The notes: generated by a model not told the origin, from the sequence alone. Counted from the first letter of the stretch, positions 1-7,682 are shown. The stretch is 22,199 nt of DNA from Fen731 sp964481885 (GCA_964481885.1 CAYZUS010000036.1:1-22199); one strand, 5' to 3'. Translations and numbers: made by a program.

Positions 1-291
1 GTAACCGTTTTCATTCGCTGCATCCTGTATTCCCGGAAAAATCTCTGCAAAAAACTCAGAGTTCCATGGTTCCATAAACGCAATATTATACGTTTTTCTT
101 GTTTTTAGCCCCCTTGCAATGGCATCGGGCTGGTAATTTAAGTCACTTATAGCTTTTTTGACTTTTATATAGGTTTCTTCGCTGTAAAAAGTACCGCTGT
201 CATTTAATACACGGGAAACAGTGGCAATGGAAAACCCTGAGTACTTTGCGATATCTTTTATTGTAACCCTGCTGTCTTTTGGATTCTTCAT
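1..291 (-). CDS. LacI-family transcriptional regulator (N-terminal 97 residues; truncated by window edge)
   Basis: This is the start of a one-component sugar- or metabolite-responsive repressor. Reading from the ATG at 291, the N-terminus gives a classic LacI helix-turn-helix, with IAKYSGFSIATVSRVLN at residues 14-30. A hinge follows (about residues 40-60, including LNYQPDAIARGLKTRK), then the start of the periplasmic-binding-protein-like effector domain (YNIAFMEPWNSEFFAEIFPGIQ). The frame is open to base 1, so effector residues are not visible. Recognition-helix residues Ile-Ala-Thr resemble GalR/CcpA-type members (Val/Met-Ala-Thr), which bind operators centred on AACGTT. It lies 51 bp behind the URO-D-like gene on the same strand, so the two are probably one operon, and a matching palindrome sits in that operon's promoter. 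Family assignment is secure; the ligand is unknown. Confidence 0.93.
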   Translation of the reverse strand, partial: MKNPKDSRVTIKDIAKYSGFSIATVSRVLNDSGTFYSEETYIKVKKAISDLNYQPDAIARGLKTRKTYNIAFMEPWNSEFFAEIFPGIQDAANENGY

Positions 292-342
292 CAGTTATTT
301 TAATCTTTCAGTATGTTATCGATTATTGCTCATCCGGAGGCA

Positions 343-1455
343 CTACAGCCAGGCATTCCTTGCTGTCTCGTACATCATGAGTGCATTTTCAAGCTTTATT
401 TCAGGATGTATCTCTGAAGTCGAGCCAATAAGTGTTTTGGCCCCACCTGAATCAGCAATTGCTTTAAGTGTGGCCTCTTTGATTTGCTGCGGTGTCCCGA
501 ATGCCAGCAAATCCTGGCAGTCTATCATTGAGCCGCATACCGTTTCAGGATAAAGCGCCCTGAACTTTTTAATATCCATACCTGCAAGTGGCTCAAAAGG
601 ATTGATGGAGTCTGCGCCCATGTCAATTATGTCCCTGCATATCTCCCATTTATTTCCGTCGCTGTGATAAATAACGTAATAACCATATTTTTTCCATCTG
701 TCTATGCATCTTTGTATCCTCGGATAGACTATGTCCCTGATAAACTGCATGGGCCATAAAAGTCCGGAATTAAAGGCCACCGCCTCTGATATCATGGCAA
801 TTTTTGTCAGCCCTGAAGGGGCAAAGCAATCTATCTTAAAGAGTTCATGGTCCACAAGTGCATCATAGTATTTGAGGAAGATTTCGGGATAGTCATAATA
901 CATATATGTGACCCATTGAAAACCGTACCTGTGGGCAGCTGAATATAATCCGGGAACCGTTTCGGGCGCAATCATCATTGTGTCGTCAAGTTTTTTGGCC
1001 ACACGCTCAAAAGACATGTTTAACTGCTCAGGGTCCATAAAATATTCTCCGTAAAGATTTACCTGTTCAAGAGCCTGAAAACAGAATTTTTTACTGTCAA
1101 TTGCTTTGTAAATTCGGTCTATGTCCTTAAGCATCATATTTTTTGCTTCATCCAGAGTCTTTATTGGTATATATGTGACCTGTTTTGTCCACCACTCGTC
1201 CCTGTACCTGAAGCCGTCTTCATCCTCACTTTCCCTCTTGTCAAGAAAATCAGGAATCCTGAAGTGCCGTACCAGGTCAAGAGTATTGCGGACAGCTTTG
1301 CAGGTGATATCCTCTGCATTTGAAGAGTCAAGCTTTTCTCCGCTTGCATGTTCTATAAATTCCACATTGTGAATAATGTCAAAAACAGGCAGCCTGTCTA
1401 AAGGCTTGCCCTCAAATGTGTTTATTAACCTTTCAGTTGAATTTAATTTGTCCAT
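343..1455 (-). CDS. Uroporphyrinogen-decarboxylase superfamily (URO-D-like) protein, not HemE
   Basis: The 370-residue protein has the URO-D TIM-barrel pattern: an N-terminal RLINTFEGKPLDRLPVF (9-25), a central HSDGN (264-268), then MGADSINPFEPLAGMD (279-294), CGSMID (307-312) and a C-terminal IGSTSEIHP. True HemE carries an arginine-rich substrate loop (PVWxMRQAGR), absent here, so heme synthesis is unlikely. Corrinoid methyltransferases of this superfamily (MtaA/MtbA) bind zinc through His-x-Cys and a later Cys. Here the His is followed by Ser-Asp, so that role is also unproven. Such proteins often accompany LacI regulators and are thought to act on small methylated or carboxylated metabolites. 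The ATG has a near-ideal AGGAGGG upstream. It is the first gene of a likely operon with the LacI gene. Substrate unknown. Confidence 0.85.
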   Translation of the reverse strand: MDKLNSTERLINTFEGKPLDRLPVFDIIHNVEFIEHASGEKLDSSNAEDITCKAVRNTLDLVRHFRIPDFLDKRESEDEDGFRYRDEWWTKQVTYIPIKTLDEAKNMMLKDIDRIYKAIDSKKFCFQALEQVNLYGEYFMDPEQLNMSFERVAKKLDDTMMIAPETVPGLYSAAHRYGFQWVTYMYYDYPEIFLKYYDALVDHELFKIDCFAPSGLTKIAMISEAVAFNSGLLWPMQFIRDIVYPRIQRCIDRWKKYGYYVIYHSDGNKWEICRDIIDMGADSINPFEPLAGMDIKKFRALYPETVCGSMIDCQDLLAFGTPQQIKEATLKAIADSGGAKTLIGSTSEIHPEIKLENALMMYETARNAWL

Positions 1456-1573
1456 TTTCCCTCCTCGTTAGTTAAAAATAGTTATTAATAATAAAATATA
1501 TATAGCGTCAAAAATAATAAATATATGGCACCCCTTAAACTGCAGCATCTTTTCCTTTTGTACTTTTTAATGA

Positions 1574-1602
1574 ATTATACAAAAAACTCTCAAAAAAGTA
1601 AA
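1574..1602 (-). promoter_or_regulatory. Predicted sigmaA-type promoter of the URO-D/LacI operon
   Basis: On the minus strand a TTTACT -35 box (plus 1597-1602) and a perfect TATAAT -10 box (plus 1574-1579) are separated by 17 bp. Transcription would give a leader of about 110 nt before the URO-D ATG. A second, weaker candidate lies closer to the gene: TTGACG (plus 1506-1511) and TAATAA (plus 1482-1487), with 18 bp between. Both are predictions from sequence alone. Confidence 0.6.
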
Positions 1603-1608
1603 CGTTTA
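1599..1608. promoter_or_regulatory. LacI-family operator-like palindrome TAAACGTTTA
   Basis: A perfect 10-bp palindrome with the central CG typical of GalR/CcpA/RbsR-type operators. It overlaps the -35 box of the promoter that drives the URO-D and LacI genes. The LacI protein's recognition helix (Ile-Ala-Thr) is of the class known to bind AACGTT-centred sites, so autoregulation is the simplest reading. Confidence 0.55.
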
Positions 1609-1778
1609 ATATAGCATAAAAAATGATTTTATATAAAAGTATGGCATGATATATCTGTCGGCATGACCAAAGAGAGTCATTTTAAAGAAATTAAATAATG
1701 CTTGAAAAGGGTTTAATTAAGCTTTTTTACAATCGTGATGCCACTAAAGGCTTGTATTCAAATACTGTAAGAACTTCG
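1609..1778. other. Remainder of the 323-bp spacer between the URO-D-like and GGDEF-HD-GYP genes
   Basis: No coding potential is seen on either strand. The stretch contains a weak 5-bp inverted repeat, ATGAC/GTCAT, near 1663-1680. It would be downstream of the GGDEF-HD-GYP gene, but no strong intrinsic terminator is evident for that gene. Confidence 0.4.
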
Positions 1779-3626
1779 TTACTGCTCCATCATGGATATG
1801 AATTCCTCGGTCAGCAAAGGATCAAACTGTGTGCCTGCGCGTGACCGCAGCTCCTTAATCGCCAACGCTTTAGTAAGCGATTTTTTATATGGCCTGCCGG
1901 TGCGCATGACATCAAATGTATCAATGATGTGTATCATCCTTGAAATCAGAGGGATGTCTTCCCCTTTTAAACCTTTTGGATAACCAGAGCCATCCCAACA
2001 CTCATGTGCTGCAAGAATTGCATTAGCTATATGCGATATATGCGGTGAAGAACTTGCTATTTTTGAGCCTATCTCCGGATGCCTTTTAACGAGTTCCCAC
2101 TCCTTTTTATTAAGATTGCCCTCTTTTGTAAGAATCGACTCAGGAATAGCGACTTTACCTATGTCATGCAATGTTGCAAGAAGGGAAAGCTCGTCAATCC
2201 GATCTTCCGGAAGGTTGAGTTTATTGCCCAGCTTTACTGCCAGCTTTTTTATCCTTTCGGTGTGCTCTTTTGTTTCAAAGCTTTTTGCGGAAAGTGTCGC
2301 CTCAAGAGAAAGAATTATCGAACCGGAAATTCCTTTTTTCTCACTCATTTTTCTTTTATACATGCTTTCTTCAGCATTTTTAATAACCACACCCATGCTC
2401 TCGTCCTGCTGCACTTTTGAAGCATTCCCCAGTGCAATACTTAACGGGATAGTTTTATAAGTATGGCTTTCACAGGCTGTCCTTATCCTCTCGATAATTG
2501 ACTCTGCTGTCTCACTGTCAGATCTCGGCAAAAGGATAACAAATTCATCGCCGCCCCATCTTGCGATTACATCCTCATCCCGGCAGTATTTCTTTATTAT
2601 TTTTGCGGCACGGACTATCATCGCGTCACCAAAGCGGTGCCCGTAAGAATCATTTACAAGTTTTAAGCTGTTTAAATCTCCGATAATAAAACTTAAAGGA
2701 AGCTGCCTTGGAGTATCGAGTCTTTTTAACTCTTCTTCAAAATACGCCCTGTTATAAAGCCCTGTCAGGCTGTCATGAAATGAAAGATACTTGATGCGCT
2801 CCGCCTCCTTCTTTTTGGCAGTGATATCAACAGCAGATATTGTGATTGCCAGAGGCTTGTCGTCCTTTTTTACAAGACTTGTGTATTGCTCGATATCGAA
2901 AATTGTACCATCAGCCTTTATGCCCTTAAACTCTCCGGAAATATTGCCTTTCTCCAAAAGAGTCGCTGCAGCAATCTGGAAACTGTCGTTAAAATCTATA
3001 AATTCGGTGGCTTCCCTTCCCACTGCATCATTTTTATCCCTGTATCCAAATGTTCTTACGAAAGATTCGTTTGTGTACATGACACGGTAACTCAGATCAA
3101 GAATTGCAATTGAATTCATGGATGCTTCCATTGCGAAATCTTTAAGCTCCAGTTCCTTCTGTATTCTTATTTTCTCAGTCGCATCTACAGCGAACGCAAA
3201 GACATAGTCCTTCCCGTCAAAATTTAAGTAATTTATGTTTACGTCAACCGGAAATTCAGTTCCATCTTTTTTCCTGTGCACTGATTGAAAAAGTTTTGAT
3301 GAATCTTCTTTAAAAATCTCCCAGCCGTCTGACCATCTTTTTTTTGTAAATACCGGGTCTATATCAAAAATGTGCATTTTTAGAAGCTCTTCCCTGGAAT
3401 AGCCCAATTTAGCCAGAGCAGAATTGTTTATATTTATAATCCAGCCATCCTTATCCAACCAAAAAACCGACCCAGGGGTAATGTTTAGTGATGCATAAGC
3501 CATCTCAAGCATTTTTTCCGTAGTTTCCAGGAAAGATATTCTGCCTCTGGTTTTGCTCAAAGAAGTTGACGCATTATTAATATTACTATTGTTTCTTTTA
3601 TTGAATAATTTATATATATTTAACAT
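1779..3626 (-). CDS. PAS-PAS-GGDEF-HD-GYP cyclic-di-GMP signalling protein (soluble)
   Basis: This 615-residue cytoplasmic protein has no membrane segment. Two PAS sensor domains (about 40-150 and 160-270) precede a diguanylate cyclase domain (about 280-430) and an HD-GYP phosphodiesterase domain (about 440-610). The cyclase has an intact GGDEF (358-362) and an RxxD inhibitory site (RDED, 349-352) exactly five residues upstream. The HD-GYP part keeps E451 and H455, HDIGK (487-491), H516, and WDGSGYP. The usual His-His-Glu is Ala-His-Glu (540-542), so one probable metal ligand is lost. By family knowledge the protein could both make and degrade c-di-GMP in response to a PAS-bound signal. The ATG at 3626 lacks a strong ribosome binding site, so the exact start is less certain. 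It is close in sequence to the HD-GYP protein at 16800-19241. Confidence 0.93.
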   Translation of the reverse strand: MLNIYKLFNKRNNSNINNASTSLSKTRGRISFLETTEKMLEMAYASLNITPGSVFWLDKDGWIININNSALAKLGYSREELLKMHIFDIDPVFTKKRWSDGWEIFKEDSSKLFQSVHRKKDGTEFPVDVNINYLNFDGKDYVFAFAVDATEKIRIQKELELKDFAMEASMNSIAILDLSYRVMYTNESFVRTFGYRDKNDAVGREATEFIDFNDSFQIAAATLLEKGNISGEFKGIKADGTIFDIEQYTSLVKKDDKPLAITISAVDITAKKKEAERIKYLSFHDSLTGLYNRAYFEEELKRLDTPRQLPLSFIIGDLNSLKLVNDSYGHRFGDAMIVRAAKIIKKYCRDEDVIARWGGDEFVILLPRSDSETAESIIERIRTACESHTYKTIPLSIALGNASKVQQDESMGVVIKNAEESMYKRKMSEKKGISGSIILSLEATLSAKSFETKEHTERIKKLAVKLGNKLNLPEDRIDELSLLATLHDIGKVAIPESILTKEGNLNKKEWELVKRHPEIGSKIASSSPHISHIANAILAAHECWDGSGYPKGLKGEDIPLISRMIHIIDTFDVMRTGRPYKKSLTKALAIKELRSRAGTQFDPLLTEEFISMMEQ

Positions 3627-3730
3627 CAGGTTATTATATGTTACTTTCTCAAATTTATTAATACCTGTGATTAAAAAAATATTTTGCCTATTATGGCAGG
3701 TAAGGGAAGAATTTTAGCTGCCGGAGTTTT

Positions 3731-3751
3731 TGAGTGTCCATGCTACACTCA
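3731..3751. repeat. Perfect 7-bp inverted repeat, possible weak terminator of the methyltransferase operon
   Basis: TGAGTGT (3731-3737) and ACACTCA (3745-3751) form a perfect stem with a 7-nt loop, about 40 bp behind the methyltransferase stop. On the minus strand the stem is followed by a short A-rich run, not a T-tract, so intrinsic termination is doubtful. Confidence 0.35.
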
Positions 3752-3789
3752 GGCCCAAATAGCCTGTTGACTCAACGGTGTTTATATTA

Positions 3790-4653
3790 TCAGGGTTTGC
3801 CCACTTTACAGCAATAATATACCCAGCCTCCCTTGTCAAGGACTCCTTCATCCTCTGTCTTTATCCCGGAGCGGCTATAAGTGAAAATATCTGTAAAGCC
3901 GGTTTCTTTAAGCTGTCTTGTCTGCTCTTTGGGGGCGACATAATATATGCTCGCCTTTCCATTTAAGGAGCTGTCATATATATTTCCTCTCCCGGCTATC
4001 CTTAACTTGTCTATAAAACTTTTCATATCAACTGTCCTGTTTAACAGGTTAAGCCTGAAAATCCTGTACGCAGCCTTAGCTGTATTTTTGCCATTATTAA
4101 AAAGCCTTGGAGGGTTTATGTTTTCAGGTGTCATGCGCTCGCGTGTGTCGGAGTCTGAAATTTTCCTTATGCTGTTTTTTACAGTGAAAAGGCCCTTCAG
4201 GCCTTCCCATTTCAGGTTATGGGAGGAAAAATAAAAAATCCCGCCATTTCTTAATACCCTGCGGACTTCCCTCAGTGTATCCATCCTGTCCTGATGAGAA
4301 AAACTGTCCATTCCATTAAAGCTAAACAGGACAAAATCAAAGGAATTATCTTTAAACTCTTCCATTTTTCTTGCGTCGCATTCAATAAAATCAAAATCCG
4401 TGCCATACCTGTTTTTACAGGCTTTCAGCATCGCAGGCGCGTAATCTGCTCCAATATAGTTTCTGACAAGGGGTGCAAAATATCTGGTGGTCCTGCCGCC
4501 GCCCACTCCCATGTCCAGCATATCCATTGCAGCAAGCCTGTTTGTGCCCAGCTCAGTTATCAAAGTTTCTTCAGCAGGTTCAAGGTAATCCCTTTTTTCA
4601 TAGTCCTTCGAAACATGTTCAGAGTCATATAAATTTTTATGGTCAATGCCCAA
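3790..4653 (-). CDS. Class I SAM-dependent methyltransferase
   Basis: This 287-residue Rossmann-fold methyltransferase would transfer a methyl group from S-adenosylmethionine to an unknown substrate. Motif I is MLDMGVGGGRTTR (45-57). An acidic residue ending the second strand is seen in YIGADYAPAML (D70), followed by FDFIECDARKM and FDFVLFSFNGMD (motif IV region). Motif post-I/VI-like RRVLRNGGIFYFSSHN then follows. The C-terminal YYCCK end is typical of this group. The start codon is TTG, supported by GAGG seven bases upstream, and no nearby ATG is available in frame. It is the third gene behind a TfoX-N protein and a WYL regulator, with a 54-bp gap from the latter. This suggests that the WYL protein controls the group. 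The substrate cannot be inferred. Confidence 0.88.
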   Translation of the reverse strand: MGIDHKNLYDSEHVSKDYEKRDYLEPAEETLITELGTNRLAAMDMLDMGVGGGRTTRYFAPLVRNYIGADYAPAMLKACKNRYGTDFDFIECDARKMEEFKDNSFDFVLFSFNGMDSFSHQDRMDTLREVRRVLRNGGIFYFSSHNLKWEGLKGLFTVKNSIRKISDSDTRERMTPENINPPRLFNNGKNTAKAAYRIFRLNLLNRTVDMKSFIDKLRIAGRGNIYDSSLNGKASIYYVAPKEQTRQLKETGFTDIFTYSRSGIKTEDEGVLDKGGWVYYCCKVGKP

Positions 4654-4707
4654 ATCTTATCCTCAGGTATTTCTATAAACTTAATAAATAATTTAAATAT
4701 TTGATTT

Positions 4708-5688
4708 TTAAGTTTTGCGGGAAGTTTTATAAAGCAACATGGTTTTTTGCAGAGTTTTTACAATATCCTCCAAAAGCTCAGGAGGTTCAAGCACTTCAAC
4801 TTTTTCTCCAAAACCAATCACCCATGTTTTTATTTCACTTAAACCATCCACATTAAATTCCGCATTAAGGCTTCCATCCTTATTTTTAGACAGTTTCTGG
4901 GAAGGGTGCCAGTTGCACTCCGAAATAAAATCAGCAATACTCGCAGAAAACTTCAATTTGACTTTATACTCTGGACCGGTTACTATGCCCCAGCTTCCCC
5001 TGAAATAATCATCTATATTAAAATCAGGGTCAATATCAAACGTTTCACTCAGGACCTGTGCCTGCCTTATCCGGTCAATCCTGAAAGTGCGCATTTCCCC
5101 CCTCAGATGGCAAAAACCTATAAGATACCATATTCCAAAATTCAGTTTGAAAGCATACGGGTCAACTACCCTTTCAGTGATATCTTTTGTATCAATTCCA
5201 AAATAGCTTACAAGAAGTTGTTTTTTGGCAATGGAAGCTTCATATATGAGGCTGAACATCTCTTCAATTTTCCTGTAATCAACCTTTGTGTCAAGACCAA
5301 AATCAACCATGACGTCATAATCAGGGCTTAGAAAAACCTTTTTTAAACCATCTGGCAGGGCATTGACTATTTTATCGCATGCACTTGTCAGCAGCTCACA
5401 ATAGGGTGTGCCCTTCTGGGCCTTGATCGAACTGCATAAAATCAGCAAAGTCAGTATTTCCGGAGTTTCAAGGCTTATTTTGGGCATATAAAAATCCGGC
5501 ATCAGGGAAAAGCCATTCTTGTCAGAGTAGATAGGAACGGAAGCCTGCTTTAGACATTCGATGTCGCGATATACCTGGCGAACAGATATTTCGAGGGCCT
5601 GCGCCAGTTCTTTGGCCTTTACATTTGTTGTTTTCCTGGAGAAAATCAACAGGATTCTCAAAAGCCGCCAAATATTTGATATTTTCAC
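4708..5688 (-). CDS. YafY/WYL-type transcriptional regulator (HTH_11 + WYL + WCX)
   Basis: This 326-residue one-component regulator begins with a winged helix-turn-helix (about 1-62, including KELAQALEISVRQVYRDIE). A spacer leads to a WYL ligand-sensing domain whose signature GIWYLIGFCHLRGEMRTFR is complete (W187-Y188-L189). A C-terminal WCX-like extension follows. WYL domains sense small ligands or nucleic acids and often govern stress or DNA-damage genes. The start is GTG at 5686-5688, overlapping by one base the TAG of the upstream TfoX-N gene (sequence TAGTG). An AAGGAAA ribosome binding site lies just upstream. The overlap implies translational coupling of the two proteins. Family is certain; ligand and targets are unknown. 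Confidence 0.93.
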   Translation of the reverse strand: MKISNIWRLLRILLIFSRKTTNVKAKELAQALEISVRQVYRDIECLKQASVPIYSDKNGFSLMPDFYMPKISLETPEILTLLILCSSIKAQKGTPYCELLTSACDKIVNALPDGLKKVFLSPDYDVMVDFGLDTKVDYRKIEEMFSLIYEASIAKKQLLVSYFGIDTKDITERVVDPYAFKLNFGIWYLIGFCHLRGEMRTFRIDRIRQAQVLSETFDIDPDFNIDDYFRGSWGIVTGPEYKVKLKFSASIADFISECNWHPSQKLSKNKDGSLNAEFNVDGLSEIKTWVIGFGEKVEVLEPPELLEDIVKTLQKTMLLYKTSRKT

Positions 5689-6053
5689 TATTTTTTTCCT
5701 TTTTTTTCTTTGGGTGGAAGTGAGGCGGCATATTCAAATGATTTATAAATCCAGTCATTCAGAATATCGATGCTCTTGTTTTCAAATATCCATTCAGGGA
5801 ATACTGCATATTCCTTCATTACTCTTCCCGGCAGGGGTTCAAAAACTTCTGAGCCTTCGAGCTTAAGAAATGTTTCCCTGTCACTTTTGGAAAGCCTTAT
5901 AAATATGTTATTTTTATGTACGCCCATAAACATATTTGAATTTACAAAAACACAGGGTAGCCCAAACATCTTGCGCTTTTCAATTCCTGCAATTACCGGC
6001 AATATTTTTTCAAATTTCTCTATAACTTCAACAGTTGGTTTTTCCCATTCCAT
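5688..6053 (-). CDS. TfoX N-terminal domain protein
   Basis: This 121-residue protein matches the stand-alone TfoX-N family. It shows KRKMFGLPCVFVNSNMFMGVH (residues about 27-47), FIRLS and a C-terminal KSIDILNDWIYKSFEYAAS helix followed by a lysine-rich tail. TfoX in gamma-proteobacteria regulates competence, but the single-domain versions are widespread and of unknown function, so competence should not be inferred. It is the first gene of a TfoX-N/WYL/methyltransferase operon and its stop overlaps the next start. The ATG at 6053 is preceded by an AAGGGGGG ribosome binding site. Its closeness to a DNA-binding regulator suggests an accessory role with that regulator, which is inference. Confidence 0.88.
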   Translation of the reverse strand: MEWEKPTVEVIEKFEKILPVIAGIEKRKMFGLPCVFVNSNMFMGVHKNNIFIRLSKSDRETFLKLEGSEVFEPLPGRVMKEYAVFPEWIFENKSIDILNDWIYKSFEYAASLPPKEKKGKK

Positions 6054-6076
6054 TTATGAAACCCCCCTTAAAATCA

Positions 6077-6096
6077 ATCAAAGTCTCTTCTTTGAT
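6077..6096 (-). promoter_or_regulatory. Leader hairpin or operator upstream of the TfoX-N/WYL operon
   Basis: ATCAAAG (6077-6083) and CTTTGAT (6090-6096) form a perfect 7-bp inverted repeat with a 6-bp spacer, 24 bp upstream of the TfoX-N start. It could be an mRNA hairpin or a dimeric-regulator operator, and the WYL protein encoded by the operon is a candidate binder. No clear -35/-10 pair is evident here. Confidence 0.4.
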
Positions 6097-6123
6097 AGGC
6101 AATAGCGTGAACATTTTATTTAT

Positions 6124-6152
6124 AAAAAACTTCTCTTATGATGAAACAGAAG
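6124..6152 (-). terminator. Weak candidate terminator of the CpaE-like gene
   Basis: On the minus strand, CTTCT and AGAAG (plus 6148-6152 and 6130-6134) flank a 13-nt loop and are followed by a T-run (plus 6124-6129). The stem is only 5 bp, so this is weak. Confidence 0.3.
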
Positions 6153-6188
6153 ACTTTATATTATTTTATATGCTCCTGAAGAAGAAAT

Positions 6189-7355
6189 CTATTTTTTTAA
6201 CATCATACCTGTAAGTTTATTTAAGCTTGCTGTTACTGCTGATTTTGGGTAGAGGTCAATAACTGATTTGCCTTTATTCATTGCTATCGGAACCATTATA
6301 CTGCTGGGGATAAAAACATCAATTTTTCTTGATATGGTTTCCTCTATCTCATTTAAATCTATGCCAACTTTGCTGTAGGCCCTGTTCATAATTGTTATTA
6401 TTTTGTGATCAGGAAATTTTAACTGGTTTAATAGTTTTAGAGAAACTTTTAAATTCTTAATGCTGGCAACATCCATGCTTGAAACCATACAAAGCCAGTC
6501 CAGTTGTTTCAGCACCGCAAGGACCTCTTCCGAAAACCTTGACGGAGAATCAATAACCATATAGTCAAACATTTTATTGAGCATGTCGAATATTTTTATA
6601 GTGGTTCCCACATTTATTAACTCAGCCTGTGAAGGATCTGTAGGCGCAGATAATACTTTTACCCCGGACGGGTGGACAGTTAAAAAATCATTTAATAACT
6701 CCAGGCTCAGGTTTTCCTTTGCCATGGTAAGATCAAAAATTGTCTGCCTTGGATAAATATTTAAAATCAGTGATGCGTCGCCCGTATCGTAGTGCATATC
6801 AAACAGCACTACATCTTTTTTGCTTTGGTTTAAAAGATTAATAGCAAGACTTGTTGCGACAAAAGATTTCCCTGATCCCCCTTTTGTGCTGAAAACCATT
6901 ATGTTTTTACACAAAAGTTTTGATTTATTTTCCAGGTAAAATTTATTTTCCTGAGTTGAAGAAGCATATTGCTCCAGTATTTTTGTTATTTTGATAATTG
7001 CATCTCTAAAATCATCAGCTTCAAATGGAAATTGAAGAATATCTGAAATTCCAAGCTTAAGCGCCCTTTTTAAAAGGTCGCCTGTAACTTTGGGCACCAA
7101 AGCAATGACCATCACGAAACGAAGACTGTATTCATTACTGTAAATGACTTTTTCAATATCTTCAAAATTTAAATCCGGGCCCAATACAACAATCACAGGC
7201 TTGTTTTCTTTCAGAATAAGTTCAAAATCTCCAAAGGTTGCAGAGGTCTGCGTAATGTTTATACCTGAAATTTTTTCAATGGATTTGGCGACAAGCTTAT
7301 TATTTTTTTCAGAATTGCTTATCAGGGATAGATTTATTTTAGTTAAATCAGGCAT
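6189..7355 (-). CDS. CpaE/TadZ-like MinD-family ATPase with N-terminal receiver-like domain
   Basis: This 388-residue protein is a ParA/MinD-superfamily ATPase. An N-terminal receiver-like domain (about 1-125) precedes a deviant Walker A, STKGGSGKS (about 156-164). The conserved VVLFDMHYDTGDASL and a Walker B-like YMVIDSPS follow. This order is that of CpaE/TadZ, which place Tad pilus machinery at the cell pole. No tad or flp genes adjoin it, so it may serve another polar or positioning role. I place the start at ATG 7355, which has a GGAGA ribosome binding site. A longer frame starting at TTG 7394 lacks one and would add 13 residues outside the fold. It appears monocistronic. ATPase assignment is firm; cellular role is inference. 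Confidence 0.88.
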   Translation of the reverse strand: MPDLTKINLSLISNSEKNNKLVAKSIEKISGINITQTSATFGDFELILKENKPVIVVLGPDLNFEDIEKVIYSNEYSLRFVMVIALVPKVTGDLLKRALKLGISDILQFPFEADDFRDAIIKITKILEQYASSTQENKFYLENKSKLLCKNIMVFSTKGGSGKSFVATSLAINLLNQSKKDVVLFDMHYDTGDASLILNIYPRQTIFDLTMAKENLSLELLNDFLTVHPSGVKVLSAPTDPSQAELINVGTTIKIFDMLNKMFDYMVIDSPSRFSEEVLAVLKQLDWLCMVSSMDVASIKNLKVSLKLLNQLKFPDHKIITIMNRAYSKVGIDLNEIEETISRKIDVFIPSSIMVPIAMNKGKSVIDLYPKSAVTASLNKLTGMMLKK

Positions 7356-7640
7356 TTTTTTATTCTTCTCCTGTAATATTATTAATAATTGCAATTATTT
7401 ATGTATATGTTTATTATATCGGCAGTTTTCGGCCAAACATGGAACAATTAATAAAATATTGGATTTTTTCTGATGAGACTGGGCGTATTATTTTGGGGGA
7501 TATCAAAAATAAATGCTTCAGAGAAAGATAGTAAATAAAACATTTCCCAGTTTGAGATCTGCCATAAAAAAAGATCTGCTGTAAAAGGATATGCTGTAAT
7601 GTGATTCCTTTTATTCTAATGCAGCATTTTTTAAGATTTA
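7356..7640. other. Non-coding leader of the CpaE-like gene with palindrome and hairpins
   Basis: No convincing gene lies between the CpaE-like gene and the terminator behind the MFS gene. On the minus strand a TATAAT -10 box (plus 7413-7418) may serve the CpaE-like gene, although the -35 is poor. Between it and the start lies the 16-bp palindrome listed separately. Further out, AAAAGGA (7583-7589) and TCCTTTT (7606-7612) form a 7-bp stem, and ATGCTG/CAGCAT offers an overlapping alternative. AGATCTGC occurs twice near 7554-7580. Confidence 0.45.
7384..7399. promoter_or_regulatory. Perfect 16-bp palindrome in the CpaE-like gene leader
   Basis: AATAATTGCAATTATT reads the same on both strands. 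It lies between the predicted -10 (7413-7418) and the ribosome binding site of the CpaE-like gene, a position suited to a repressor operator. The binding protein is unknown, and AT-rich DNA raises the chance of coincidence. Confidence 0.4.
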
Positions 7641-7682
7641 AATTATCCAAAGCCCTGCATGGTTGCAGGGCTTTGGATAATT
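7641..7682 (-). terminator. Strong stem-loop downstream of the MFS gene
   Basis: Two perfectly complementary 19-bp arms (7641-7659 and 7664-7682) flank a TGGT loop; the core is AAGCCCTGCA/TGCAGGGCTT. It lies 62 bp beyond the MFS stop. On the minus strand the trailing sequence is only moderately T-rich. On the plus strand it reads ATTTTTA. It probably ends transcription of the carrier gene and insulates the neighbours. Confidence 0.7.

Noticed and set aside
343..1455. HemE of heme biosynthesis
   Set aside because: The arginine-rich substrate-binding loop of true uroporphyrinogen decarboxylase is missing, and no other heme genes are nearby.
3714..3851. 45-codon minus-strand frame overlapping the methyltransferase 3' end
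   Set aside because: It reads smoothly and ends in a stop, but the ribosome binding site has no spacing, it matches no family I know, and the methyltransferase already has a natural family-like C-terminus.
5688..6053. Competence regulator TfoX
   Set aside because: Only the N-terminal domain is present and no competence genes adjoin; the name reflects the domain only.
7356..7394. 13-residue N-terminal extension of the CpaE-like protein
   Set aside because: It needs a TTG start without a ribosome binding site, whereas ATG 7355 has GGAGA in place.
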